Shown piece by piece: positions 33,990-42,923 of a stretch of DNA of 64,000 nt. The first letter of the stretch is position 1. Every line of letters starts with the position of its first letter. The notes under the pieces are model-generated. The model was not told the DNA's origin and ran no database searches. It saw only the letters and a program-made list of their open reading frames with translations. The stretch is from the NCBI RefSeq assembly GCF_001403615.1, contig NZ_LN879451.1:124001-188000 (forward strand). The letters are read 5' to 3'. Made by a program: the position numbers and the translations under genes. This DNA is from Desnuesiella massiliensis (GTDB lineage: Bacteria > Bacillota > Clostridia > Clostridiales > Clostridiaceae).

Positions 33990-35375
33990 TTACGCGTTAT
34001 TTAAACCTTCTCTAAAGCTTTCCTCATGTGAGAGATGTAATAATCTCACTTCTTTATAAAATAATATAGCTGTTATTATTGAGGATAATCCATCTGCTAT
34101 AGGACCTGATAGCCAAACTCCTGTTAGTCCAAGAATATTTGGCAGTATCAATAATAATGGAATTAGCAGAATTACTTGTCTTAATAGGCTCAATAACATG
34201 GATATTTTAGCTTTACCGATGGATTGGAAGTAGTTAGCGCTTATTATTTGGAAGCCTATCACTGGAAGCATGGCTAGGTATATTCTAATTCCTACTCTTC
34301 CTATGCTTAATAGCTCTTCATCATTATTGAATAATCCTATTACAGCGTCAGGGAAGAATTGAACTACTAAAAACCCTACTACCACTATGGAAGTGGCTGC
34401 CATAACTGCGTATTTTACAGTATCTACTACTCTTTTATATTGCTTTGCTCCATAGTTAAAACCAATTATCGGTTGACAACCTTGGTTAATACCAAATATA
34501 GGCATTAAGAATATCATAGCAATACTGCTAATGGCTGTCATAGCTCCTATAGCTAGATCTCCCCCGTGAGTTCTTAATGCAGTATTAGAAATAACTTGAA
34601 CTACACTGGCAGCAAGCTGCATGCTGAAAGGCGATACACCTATAGCAAATATGCTAAGCACTAGTTTCTTATTCAGTTTCATATTAGCTACTTTTAATTT
34701 TAGAACACTGTTTTTGCTTGTAAAGTATTTTAAAACCCATATTGCTGTAGCCACTTGTGACAACACCGTAGCTATAGCCGCACCTTTTACTCCAAGATTA
34801 AAGGTAAAGATAAATATAGGGTCAAGGACTGTATTCATTATAGCTCCTATCAGCATTGAATACATTGCTATTTTAGGGTTTCCCTCCGCCCTTATAGAGT
34901 GATTTAAGCCAAAGCTCATCATATTAAAAATAGTTCCAAAAAATATTATGTTAATATATTCTTTTGCATACTGTACTGTATTTTCACTGGCTCCAAAAAG
35001 ATCTAATATGCTATTACCAAAAATAATTCCAAATACTGTTATAGTAACACTTAAAATAAGTAATAAAGTAAATGCATTACCTAATATATTTTCTGCTTCA
35101 TCTCTCTTCTTTTGTCCAAGTCTTATAGAAATAGAGGCTGAAGTACCTATACCTACCAACATACCAAAGGCCATTATTATGGTCATAATTGGCATGGTTA
35201 TTCCTACTCCAGTTATTGCATATTGTCCTACATCTTTTATATGCCCTATATACATTCTATCTACTATATTATATAGGGCGTTTACCATCATTCCCACTAT
35301 AGCGGGTACCGAAAACTTTAATAGTAGCTTAGGTATACTTTCTGTTCCTAAACTCTTTTGTCTGTCCTGTTGCAT
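33990..35375 (-). CDS. MATE-family efflux transporter
   Basis: A 461-residue transporter with 12 hydrophobic segments; motifs such as LLKFSVPAIVGMMVNALYNIVDRMYIG and GINQGCQPIIGFNYGA are typical of the NorM/DinF-like MepA group. It overlaps the upstream MarR gene by 28 bases, so it is coregulated with it. Regulation is through the double operator at 35861-35914. Confidence 0.92.
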   Translation of the reverse strand: MQQDRQKSLGTESIPKLLLKFSVPAIVGMMVNALYNIVDRMYIGHIKDVGQYAITGVGITMPIMTIIMAFGMLVGIGTSASISIRLGQKKRDEAENILGNAFTLLLILSVTITVFGIIFGNSILDLFGASENTVQYAKEYINIIFFGTIFNMMSFGLNHSIRAEGNPKIAMYSMLIGAIMNTVLDPIFIFTFNLGVKGAAIATVLSQVATAIWVLKYFTSKNSVLKLKVANMKLNKKLVLSIFAIGVSPFSMQLAASVVQVISNTALRTHGGDLAIGAMTAISSIAMIFLMPIFGINQGCQPIIGFNYGAKQYKRVVDTVKYAVMAATSIVVVGFLVVQFFPDAVIGLFNNDEELLSIGRVGIRIYLAMLPVIGFQIISANYFQSIGKAKISMLLSLLRQVILLIPLLLILPNILGLTGVWLSGPIADGLSSIITAILFYKEVRLLHLSHEESFREGLNNA

Positions 35376-35821
35376 AAATTATCTCCCTTCATATAAAAAT
35401 TATTTCTATTATTCACCATTCTATTTAAAAGCTTTATAACCATCTCCTTCTCTTCATCGGTAAAATCAGAAGATATGATATCATTCCAGCTTTTTAGCAC
35501 CTCATAAAACTCTTCCTTTATGGCTAAGGCTTTGTCCGTAACATAGATTCTGTAGGCTCTTTTATCTTTATCATCTACTTTTCTAGTAACATATCCTTCT
35601 TCCTCTAGCTTCTTAATAGCTCTAGCGGTAGTACCCTTGTCGATATTTAGATTATGACTCATATCCTCTTGATTGACACCATCATGAGCATATAGATAAC
35701 CTAAAAACATGATTTGCCCACTGCCTATATTATAAGGTGATAACTTTTTACTATAATAACAGCTGCCCATCCTGTATAACATAGATATATATTTTCCAAT
35801 GGATTCACATTTTACTGTCAT
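35348..35821 (-). CDS. MarR-family repressor of the MATE operon
   Basis: A 157-residue winged-helix regulator. HTH about 50-75 (NIDKGTTARAIKKLEEEGYVTRKVDDKDKRAYRIYVT). GAGGAG precedes the ATG. It is first in a two-gene operon with the MATE pump, the usual MepR/MepA-like arrangement, and is expected to repress both until a toxic ligand binds. Confidence 0.92.
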   Translation of the reverse strand: MTVKCESIGKYISMLYRMGSCYYSKKLSPYNIGSGQIMFLGYLYAHDGVNQEDMSHNLNIDKGTTARAIKKLEEEGYVTRKVDDKDKRAYRIYVTDKALAIKEEFYEVLKSWNDIISSDFTDEEKEMVIKLLNRMVNNRNNFYMKGDNLCNRTDKRV

Positions 35822-35860
35822 AGTCTATCTCCTCACAAAATTTTATTGCTTTAAAAAATA

Positions 35861-35914
35861 ATAGTTGCAAGCACAACTATTATTATACATAAAATTAGTT
35901 GTGCTTGCAACTAT
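35861..35914 (-). promoter_or_regulatory. MarR double operator with promoter
   Basis: Two 20-bp palindromes, ATAGTTGCAAGCACAACTAT (35861-35880) and TTAGTTGTGCTTGCAACTAT (35895-35914), are also near-perfect reverse complements of each other. On the minus strand TTGCAA (35910-35905) and TATAAT (35887-35882) are 17 bp apart, so one operator covers the -35 and the other the transcription start. Confidence 0.75.
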
Positions 35915-35936
35915 ATATTTTTGGTACTTTAAAATA

Positions 35937-36629
35937 TTAGATTCCTATAGAAAACAGATATAATCCTAAAATTATTATAGCTATGCCTAAAACTATTCTT
36001 AATATATTTCCTATCTTTATAGTCTTAGGAGAGCTGCTTAAGTGCTCTACTATTCCTACAGAGCTTCCTGCTACAATAAGCAATAGGCAATGACCTATAG
36101 AATAAAGCAAAAGCATCAATATTCCTATAAGTATATTAGCTTTTCCTGCCACAAAGGTTAATATGGCTGCTAATACTGGTGTAGCACAGGGTGAGGATAA
36201 TGCTCCCCCTAATATACCTAGAAAAAATGCTCCTAGTAAGCCCTTTCTTTGATTAGGTAATTTGCAGCTGTTATTACTCTTACCTATATTTATTACCCCT
36301 AATAGCTGTAATCCACTTAGGAGCATAATTATAGATAACATTATATACCACCATTTACCCGCCCCGCTAAAAAACTTTCCTAATATAGCTGAAAAAGCTC
36401 CTATAGCGGTAAAGGTCACTATTACTCCTAAAGAGAATACTAGGGAAATCTTAAAAGCTGATTTTTTATCCTTTACCCCATTTCCTTCCACATATCCTAC
36501 AATTAGTGGGACAGAGGACAACACACAAGGGCTAAAGGATGAAGCTAATCCAGCTATGAGTGACATTACAAGAGCTAGCCATATATTATTTGATATAAGC
36601 TCAGCAAAATTATTCAATATACCGCTCAT
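35937..36629 (-). CDS. ccdA: CcdA/DsbD-type thiol-disulfide membrane transporter
   Basis: A 230-residue six-helix protein moving reducing equivalents across the membrane. The redox cysteines are in FSPCVLSSVPL (helix 1) and SSPCATPVL (helix 4). Its ATG follows the thioredoxin gene stop by one base. It would reduce the extracytoplasmic thioredoxin-like protein upstream, here a probable selenoprotein. Confidence 0.93.
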   Translation of the reverse strand: MSGILNNFAELISNNIWLALVMSLIAGLASSFSPCVLSSVPLIVGYVEGNGVKDKKSAFKISLVFSLGVIVTFTAIGAFSAILGKFFSGAGKWWYIMLSIIMLLSGLQLLGVINIGKSNNSCKLPNQRKGLLGAFFLGILGGALSSPCATPVLAAILTFVAGKANILIGILMLLLYSIGHCLLLIVAGSSVGIVEHLSSSPKTIKIGNILRIVLGIAIIILGLYLFSIGI

Positions 36630-36630
36630 G

Positions 36631-37071
36631 TTATTTTACCCCCATAGAAGAAACTATTTTATCAATTTGACTCATGTCTAGTAACCCTTCATACCTTCCT
36701 TTTACTTGCCTATTCTCATCAAAAAACATTATTGTAGGCATTAATCTAATATTATATTTTAATGCTAGCTTATAGTTTTTTTCCTCTTCAATATTAACTT
36801 TTATAACCTGAACCTTTCCTTCATACTTAGCCTTTGCTTCTTTTAAAACGGACTCCATCCGTAAGCAAGCTGGTCATGTAGGTGATCCTAACTCTAGAAT
36901 CACAGGTAAAGCCTTACCTTCCTTTGGCGGATTAGGATCAAAGGTTTCCCATTGCAGCTCTTTACTTGCCTCTACCTTATCCTTCTTTCCATATACATTT
37001 TTTCCATAATATATGCCTGCTAAGGATAACACGATCAGGGCAAGAACGGCTACTTTAATCCACTTTTTCAT
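36631..37071 (-). CDS. Probable selenocysteine-containing thioredoxin-like protein (UPAC active site)
   Basis: Reading through TGA at 36876-36874 gives a single 146-residue protein. The N-terminus is a signal-anchor (about 5-23, WIKVAVLALIVLSLAGIYYG). A thioredoxin fold follows: strand PVILELGSPT, then U66-P-A-C69 in the position of the CxxC active site, helix, strand KVQVIKVNIEEE, the cis-proline motif RLMPTIMFF and a C-terminal helix. AAGGAGG precedes the ATG at 37071. Frame is kept on both sides of the TGA, and both halves are needed to make the fold. A hairpin follows the TGA (separate entry). Most annotation tools would split it in two. Read as Sec by inference; a true nonsense mutation is the alternative. 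Confidence 0.8.
36848..36862 (-). promoter_or_regulatory. Candidate bacterial SECIS hairpin
   Basis: On the minus strand, ACGGA-TGGAG-TCCGT forms a 5-bp stem with a UGGAG loop, extendable by CTT/AAG after a short bulge. The loop starts 16 bases after the UGA and has G as its second base, which fits known bacterial SECIS geometry. Confidence 0.5.
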
Positions 37072-37189
37072 GAAACACCCTCCTTCTCTTTCAAAATACC
37101 CCTGCATGGTATAAGTATATTCTAGTTTAAATAATAAAATGTGTCAAATAATAAAAATACTTTTTCTCAATTGCTTTTATCAATAGCAT

Positions 37190-37927
37190 TTATTGATAAA
37201 TATAATCAAAATTTAGCTTGTATCCATTTTCCTTAAGCCATCGCTTTTTTAATTTATAATCTGGCATATATCTTTCAACCAAACTCCAAAACCTAGATGA
37301 ATGATTTTTCTCAAGTATATGACATAGCTCATGCAAAATCACATATTCAATTACTTCTTTCGGAGCTATAGCAAGTCTTAGATTATAGCTTAAATTATTT
37401 CTATAAGAACAGCTTCCCCAAATAGATTTCATGATTTTTAATTTTATATCCCCATAGGTTACTCCCATGATAGCAGAGTATTTATCAGTTATATCTTTAA
37501 ATATGCTATAAGCTTGATATTCATACCATTCCAAAACAGCATTTCTAATAATTTTATCCTTTAAATATGTAGATTTTATGTTATTGGTAAAAATATTAAA
37601 ATTATTCTGCTCTAAGGATACATTTATTAAGTCTTTATCATGTTCCTTAATTTTTATAGGATAATTATTACCTAAATAAGTTATTTCTTCACCCTCTTTA
37701 TATTGCCTTTTTAATTCTTTGTCTTTAACCTCCTTTAGGCTCTTCCAATGCTTGAATATCCATGTCTTTTTCTCTTCTACAACCTTCGCCGCCATTTTTT
37801 CACTGCAATTATAAGGTATCATTACTACTATTCCTGATGCTTTAGATATTTTTATGCCTATAGTCTTTCTTTTACTTCTTTTTACTTCATATTTAATTTC
37901 TTCTCCCATATAAAGAAAACTCTTCAT
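37190..37927 (-). CDS. YgjP/SprT-like M48-type metallopeptidase
   Basis: A 245-residue protein of the DUF45/YgjP family. The zinc-binding motif HELCHILEKNHSSRFW is at about 195-210, preceded by SIWGSCSYRNNLSYNLRL. Such proteins are predicted cytosolic metallopeptidases, often beside restriction systems, though none is here. GGGGG precedes the ATG. A terminator follows the neighbouring regulator gene upstream. Confidence 0.85.
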   Translation of the reverse strand: MKSFLYMGEEIKYEVKRSKRKTIGIKISKASGIVVMIPYNCSEKMAAKVVEEKKTWIFKHWKSLKEVKDKELKRQYKEGEEITYLGNNYPIKIKEHDKDLINVSLEQNNFNIFTNNIKSTYLKDKIIRNAVLEWYEYQAYSIFKDITDKYSAIMGVTYGDIKLKIMKSIWGSCSYRNNLSYNLRLAIAPKEVIEYVILHELCHILEKNHSSRFWSLVERYMPDYKLKKRWLKENGYKLNFDYIYQ

Positions 37928-37945
37928 TTTGTCCCCCTATTAAAA

Positions 37946-37966
37946 AGAGACCCATAAAAGGTCTCT
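37946..37966 (-). terminator. Terminator of the LacI-family gene
   Basis: Stem AGAGACC / GGTCTCT with a 7-base loop, followed on the minus strand by a T-run. It lies between the LacI-family stop codon and the YgjP gene start. Confidence 0.7.
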
Positions 37967-37982
37967 AATTTTTCTTTTTTAT

Positions 37983-38984
37983 TTACTTTTTGCAAGAGTC
38001 TCTCTCTATAAGATTATATGGTAATACATATTGCTTATGATCTACTTCTTTATTATTTACAAGCTTTATAAGCATTCTCATAGCTACTGAACCCATATCA
38101 TACATAGGCTGAGACACAGTAGTTAGCTTAGGATAGAAGATTGAAGCAGCATAGATATCGTTAAAACCAACTACATCCACATCCTCTGGTACTCTTATAC
38201 CCTTATCTCTTAAAGCATTTATAGCTCCCATAGCAATTTCATCTGACGCACAGAATAATGAGTCTATGCTTTCCTCTTTTTCTAAAATCTTATTTATTCC
38301 TTCATAGCCTGTTTGAGCCTTTAATTCTCCAAAGAAGGTTAAATTCTCATTTACCTCTAGGTCGCTATCCTTTAGGGCTTCTTCATAGCCTAGGTATCTT
38401 TTAGCCCAAGCTGTTACCACATCTCTATAAGCTCCTATGTAGGCTACCTTTTTATTTCCCTTTTCTGTCAAGTATCTTACTGCATCATAAGCCGCAGCCC
38501 TGTTGTCTATAGTTACGCTAGGGAATATGTCTTCTGGGTCTTTGGTTTCAACTAATACTGTAGTAAGTTCTAACTGCTTAATAAGGTTAAGAATTTCAGG
38601 TTCAAGAGAACTACTCATATATAGAACTCCATCCACCATTTTTTCCTTAAGCACTCTTAAATACTCTTTTTCCTTTTCTAAGTCTGAATCTGAGTTACAA
38701 AGCATTATATTATAGTCGTATATATTAGCTACGTCCTCTGTACCTCTAACTATTTCCGGATAAAACTGACTTGATATGTCTGGAATAAGTATTCCTATAG
38801 TTTTTGTTCTTTGAGTTTTTAAGCTTCTTGCTACTATATTAGGTCTGTATCCCAGCTTTTTTATAGCATCTAATACCTTTTTCTTTGTTTCTTCATTTAC
38901 TACGTCTACGTCATTTAAAACTCTTGAAACAGTAGCAATAGATACTCCTGCTTCCTTTGCAACATCTTTAATTGAAGCTGCCAT
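37983..38984 (-). CDS. LacI-family regulator, CcpA-like
   Basis: A 333-residue repressor starting MAASIKDVAKEAGVSIATVSRVLN (HTH), a hinge with RPNIVARSLKTQRTKTIGI, and a periplasmic-binding-type core. The N-terminal half resembles clostridial CcpA. If CcpA, it binds cre sites with HPr-Ser-P; two cre-like sequences are seen in this window. It could instead be a local sugar regulator of the adjacent cellobiose genes. Start at 38984 follows GGGAG. Confidence 0.85.
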   Translation of the reverse strand: MAASIKDVAKEAGVSIATVSRVLNDVDVVNEETKKKVLDAIKKLGYRPNIVARSLKTQRTKTIGILIPDISSQFYPEIVRGTEDVANIYDYNIMLCNSDSDLEKEKEYLRVLKEKMVDGVLYMSSSLEPEILNLIKQLELTTVLVETKDPEDIFPSVTIDNRAAAYDAVRYLTEKGNKKVAYIGAYRDVVTAWAKRYLGYEEALKDSDLEVNENLTFFGELKAQTGYEGINKILEKEESIDSLFCASDEIAMGAINALRDKGIRVPEDVDVVGFNDIYAASIFYPKLTTVSQPMYDMGSVAMRMLIKLVNNKEVDHKQYVLPYNLIERDSCKK

Positions 38985-39151
38985 ATTATCAACTCCCATA
39001 TCTCTCTTATTCACTTTTTATTATTATACTTATAAAATGGCTATAATGCAATAAATAACTATATTATAGATTAATATTTACATTATTAATTTGTGTTTTT
39101 TTGCAGGTTGTTATACCTATAAAAATAAAAGAGTGGAAAACCACCCTTTTA

Positions 39152-40462
39152 CTATTTGTACTGAGGAAGATATGCTTTATTCTCTTTTATGATGTCATCT
39201 AATACCTTTTTAGCTCTTATGGCATCATTTACTAAGGGATGTATGATTAAAGCCTTTAAAGCAGTATTATAATCCCCTGTAACTCCAGCTTCTACGGTTA
39301 ATTCCTCATAAGCCTTTACCGCTTGGAGCAGTCCTCTTATACTGGTTTCCATATGCCCTACATTTATAGGATGTGCCCCATTTTTATCAATAACGCAGTT
39401 GCATTCTATAGCTACATCCCTTGGAAGGTCCGCTATGGTTCCATTATTTCTTATATTTACAATCTGTATATTCTTTCTGTCATTGTATATGGAATCAATT
39501 AAATTCACTGCTGCCTCACTATAATGTGCTCCTCCTCTTTTTTCTAATTGTGGAGGTTTAATGCTGAGATTGGGATTCTTATATAGTTCAAATAGTTCAC
39601 TCTCAACCTTCTTTACAACCTCTCCTCTTGTGCCTGTACCTGCTGCTTCCTCATGACAATACTTTAGCATATGGTCTTTTAAATAGTAATATCTGTGATA
39701 AGGACAAGGCATTGCTCCTAGAGCTTCAATGAGCTCTGGCCCCCATTCCATGTTGGGTATATTCTTCATGGTAAAGAATTTGCCATCTTTTATTACTTCT
39801 AGGGTTTCCTTAGTTACATCCACTCCATCCTTAAATATTTTTCTTCCCCAAACCAGATGATTTAGTCCAGCAAACTCAATATATATTCTTTCAGGAGATA
39901 CATTATGCATTTCCGCCGCCATATAAATCATGCCTATGGGCACATTACATAGTCCAATAGTTTTAATTTTTGTATGCTTTAATACAGTTTCTGTAATTAT
40001 ACCTGAGGGATTTGTAAAATTAATTAACCAAGCATTAGGACATAATTCCTCCATATCCTTACATATATCTAAGATCACAGGGATTGTTCTTTGAGCTTTA
40101 GCAAAACCTCCAGCTCCTGTAGTTTCTTGCCCTATAAGATCATACTTTAAAGGAATCCTTTCATCTCTAATTCTAGCCTCTAATAATCCTACTCTAAATT
40201 GAGTAGTTACAAAATCTGCATCCTTTAAAGCCTCTCTCCTATCTAAGGTAAGATGAATATTTATATCAGCTCCAGCTTTTTCAACCATCCTTTTAGCTAA
40301 ATTTCCTACAATGTTTAGCTTTTCTTTTCCTTCTTCTATATCCACTAAATATAGATCCTTTAAGGGCAGAGTTCCTTCTAACTTCTTTTTTATAAACCCT
40401 TCTATTATTTCAGGAGTATAGCTTGAACCTCCTCCTATGGTTGCTATCTTTAACCCATTCAT
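39152..40462 (-). CDS. 6-phospho-beta-glucosidase (GH4)
   Basis: A 436-residue NAD- and metal-dependent glycosidase: dinucleotide-binding IGGGSSYTPEIIEGF at the start, QFRVGLLEARIRDE, GQETTGAGGFAKAQRTIPV, and the metal cysteine in GLCNVPIG. It hydrolyses phosphorylated cellobiose made by the PTS genes upstream. GGAAGGAG precedes the ATG and lies inside the end of the IIA gene. Last gene in the operon; the stop is followed within 20 bp by an A/T stem that could terminate it. Confidence 0.93.
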   Translation of the reverse strand: MNGLKIATIGGGSSYTPEIIEGFIKKKLEGTLPLKDLYLVDIEEGKEKLNIVGNLAKRMVEKAGADINIHLTLDRREALKDADFVTTQFRVGLLEARIRDERIPLKYDLIGQETTGAGGFAKAQRTIPVILDICKDMEELCPNAWLINFTNPSGIITETVLKHTKIKTIGLCNVPIGMIYMAAEMHNVSPERIYIEFAGLNHLVWGRKIFKDGVDVTKETLEVIKDGKFFTMKNIPNMEWGPELIEALGAMPCPYHRYYYLKDHMLKYCHEEAAGTGTRGEVVKKVESELFELYKNPNLSIKPPQLEKRGGAHYSEAAVNLIDSIYNDRKNIQIVNIRNNGTIADLPRDVAIECNCVIDKNGAHPINVGHMETSIRGLLQAVKAYEELTVEAGVTGDYNTALKALIIHPLVNDAIRAKKVLDDIIKENKAYLPQYK

Positions 40463-40463
40463 A

Positions 40464-40805
40464 CTATTTAGCTCCTTCCTCTAGCTTTTCCTTTAATACA
40501 TTTATCTCTCTCTGCATTTCCACCATCTGAAAGATTAAATCCTTTGCTAAAATAGAGGTCATTAAATGGTCCTGCGCATGTACCATAAGAAGCTTTACCT
40601 CCATGGAATTTCCTGCTGCCTCTTCTTGAATCAGGTTAGTTTGAATTTTATGAGCTTCTAAAAGCTCTTTCTTTGCAGCAGCTAGATTCTCTTCGCTTTT
40701 TGTATAATTACCTTCCTTAGCATTTTTTAAGGCTTCGAAAACATAACTTCTAGCTGATCCGGAAAAGCTTATTAATTGAAATATAATCTCTTCTGTAAAC
40801 TGCAT
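40464..40805 (-). CDS. PTS lactose/cellobiose-type IIA component
   Basis: A 113-residue helical phosphocarrier. The phosphorylated histidine is in MVHAQDHLM, with ISFSGSARSYVFEALKNAKEG typical of the IIA-lac family. AAGGAGG precedes the ATG. Confidence 0.94.
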   Translation of the reverse strand: MQFTEEIIFQLISFSGSARSYVFEALKNAKEGNYTKSEENLAAAKKELLEAHKIQTNLIQEEAAGNSMEVKLLMVHAQDHLMTSILAKDLIFQMVEMQREINVLKEKLEEGAK

Positions 40806-40848
40806 GTGCGCCTACCTCCTTGGTCTAAAATAATTTATCTTAAGGCTA

Positions 40849-42258
40849 TTACATGGATTTAGTTGAATTATCTATAGCCGTTTCTTGAGAAGCTTCTTGC
40901 TGCTTGATCATAGCCTTTTCATACACCCTATAGAATGGATAGAACAAGAATCCATCTAATACTGCAAGAGCTATAACTAGAACTAAAGCTTTCCAATCCA
41001 TAGTTGATAAAAAGGCTCCTATGGGTGCAGGCGTTGTCCAAGGTGTATTTATAAAGGCTTTTCCGACGATGCCAAGTTTAACTACATAATAAGCTAGCAC
41101 ACCATTTATTCCTTGTATAAATATAAAGGGAATTGCGAATATGGGGTTTAAAACCATTGGAGCACCAAATATTATAGGTTCATTTATATTAAATAAAGCA
41201 GGTAGCAAAGCAACCTTACCTACGGATTTTAAATGTGAGGACCTGCTCTTAAGCATTAAGAATACTAGTGCTAAAGTAGCTCCTGATCCTCCTATAACTA
41301 TGAAGTAAGACCAGAAAGGTCCTGTAAATACGTGGGTCATAGGGGTACCTGCTAATTTTTCATTAGCATTAAGCATTAAATTTGCATTTACAAAAGGATC
41401 TCTTATAGCTCCTGTTATAGCTGCTCCATGTAGCCCTACAAACCATAGTAATTGTGATAAACATGATATTAGGAAGACAGCCAAGGCGCTATCCACTGCA
41501 TTCATAGCAGGAGTTAAGGCCTTCATTATAGCTTCAGGTATTATCATATGGAAGGATTTTTGGAAAATTAAGCTTATGGCATAAAAAAGAATTACATTTA
41601 CTATTAATGGAACCAAAGCTTCAAAAGAGGAAGCTACTGCTGGTGGAACTCCATCAGGCATTTTTATAGTAAAATTCTTCTCTTTTAAAAATCTCATAAC
41701 TTCTATGGATAATAAACCTATTATAATTGCGGTAAACAAGCCTTTAGCATCTAGGTAGGAGCTAGGTAATACCCCTTCCCCTAGAGCTTGAATTGCCTTT
41801 AAGTCCATCCCCTCTTTTATTTTAGATAAAGCCACTGAGTTCTGTGCTGGCGCTGATACTAATAAGAAGGTTGTTCCAGATAAAATTGCACCAGATAGGG
41901 GATTTATATTATAGGATTTAGAAAGACTATAGCCTATGGCAATGGCCACAAATAAGGACATTATAGCCATGGTCATGTTAAAAGGCATCATTATCTCTGA
42001 AAAATTGTTCTGTGCCCATTTATGCCATCCCAGCATAGCTTTAAGAAAAAAATTAGTGCCTTGTGTTCTCTCTGGATCTATAGGAGGAAAAGCAAGGATT
42101 AAAGATAATCCCCCAACTATAGTAAGCGGAACTATACTTATCATACCGTCTCTCACTGCCTTAAGGTGTCTTTGATTAGCAATTTTACTTGCTATGGGCA
42201 TAAGCTTTTCTTCTAGAAAAAGACTAAACTTTTCATAAAAAGAAACCTTTGAACTCAT
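40849..42258 (-). CDS. PTS cellobiose-type IIC permease
   Basis: A 469-residue membrane permease of the lactose/cellobiose family with about 10 hydrophobic segments. The conserved NINEPIIFGAPMVLNP motif, GLHGAAITGAIRDPF and PWTTPAPIGAFLST are visible. It begins after GGGGGAG. It imports and phosphorylates beta-glucosides together with IIA and IIB. Confidence 0.95.
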   Translation of the reverse strand: MSSKVSFYEKFSLFLEEKLMPIASKIANQRHLKAVRDGMISIVPLTIVGGLSLILAFPPIDPERTQGTNFFLKAMLGWHKWAQNNFSEIMMPFNMTMAIMSLFVAIAIGYSLSKSYNINPLSGAILSGTTFLLVSAPAQNSVALSKIKEGMDLKAIQALGEGVLPSSYLDAKGLFTAIIIGLLSIEVMRFLKEKNFTIKMPDGVPPAVASSFEALVPLIVNVILFYAISLIFQKSFHMIIPEAIMKALTPAMNAVDSALAVFLISCLSQLLWFVGLHGAAITGAIRDPFVNANLMLNANEKLAGTPMTHVFTGPFWSYFIVIGGSGATLALVFLMLKSRSSHLKSVGKVALLPALFNINEPIIFGAPMVLNPIFAIPFIFIQGINGVLAYYVVKLGIVGKAFINTPWTTPAPIGAFLSTMDWKALVLVIALAVLDGFLFYPFYRVYEKAMIKQQEASQETAIDNSTKSM

Positions 42259-42276
42259 GAATACTCCCCCTCATAA

Positions 42277-42585
42277 TTATCTGGAATTATACAGTTTTCT
42301 GGCATGGTCTAATATCTTGTCTCCTTTTACTAGACCGTAATCCATAGTGTTAATAACATCTAAAGGTATATTATGCTTTTTAGCTATAGCCTCAAATTCA
42401 ACCTTCTTATATCTAATTTGAGGCCCCAGTAACACCACATCATAATCCTTTACTAGACTTTCAAATTCCTCTACGGGTACAGCTACAATGGCGCTGTCAG
42501 CTTCCTCAGGTTTTAAAGATTTTTTCATCTTTTCTACAATAAGACTGGTAGACATACCTGCTGCACATACAAGTAAAATTTTCAT
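42277..42585 (-). CDS. PTS lactose/cellobiose-type IIB component
   Basis: A 102-residue phosphocarrier with the phosphocysteine loop MKILLVCAAGMSTSLIVEKM. GGGGGG precedes the ATG. It is the first gene of the operon IIB-IIC-IIA-GH4, 40 bp downstream of a sigma-54 promoter. Confidence 0.95.
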   Translation of the reverse strand: MKILLVCAAGMSTSLIVEKMKKSLKPEEADSAIVAVPVEEFESLVKDYDVVLLGPQIRYKKVEFEAIAKKHNIPLDVINTMDYGLVKGDKILDHARKLYNSR

Positions 42586-42626
42586 TACTAACCCCCCTTT
42601 ATTTTTTTACATACACTTATGTATAT

Positions 42627-42643
42627 AGCATTATCCATGCCAA
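42627..42643 (-). promoter_or_regulatory. Sigma-54 (-24/-12) promoter of the cellobiose PTS operon
   Basis: On the minus strand TTGGCATGGATAATGCTA has the GG and GC elements exactly 10 bp apart and fits TGGCAC-N5-TTGC well. It is 40 bp before the IIB start, and the adjacent gene encodes a sigma-54-dependent activator. Confidence 0.85.
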
Positions 42644-42844
42644 TTTTCATAATAATATAAAAATAAGGGCAATCCTCTTTCTGCCCCTTATTTTTATACA
42701 TATATATACTATTTTTATACACTATCACCGCTATGGATTAGATTTAATATCCAATTTATACACATTAATAGAATTATATTATCTTCACAAGTATTTATAA
42801 TAATTTCTATGGACATTATATAGGGATACAAGTTCAACTATTAG

Positions 42845-42897
42845 CTTATGCATACGCCATAATGGCTTAAAGTTGCCATTTTGGAACATACATAAGT
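42845..42897. repeat. Long imperfect inverted repeat upstream of the PTS operon, possible activator site
   Basis: Arms of 22 bp (CTTATGCATACGCCATAATGGC and, on the other strand, CTTATGTATGTTCCAAAATGG followed by C) flank an 8-base loop. It lies about 200 bp upstream of the sigma-54 promoter, where an enhancer-type site for the PRD activator is expected. No T-run follows, so a terminator function for the activator gene is less likely. Confidence 0.5.
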
Positions 42898-42923
42898 TAA
42901 GTTTCACCTTTGTTTCCCTATAG

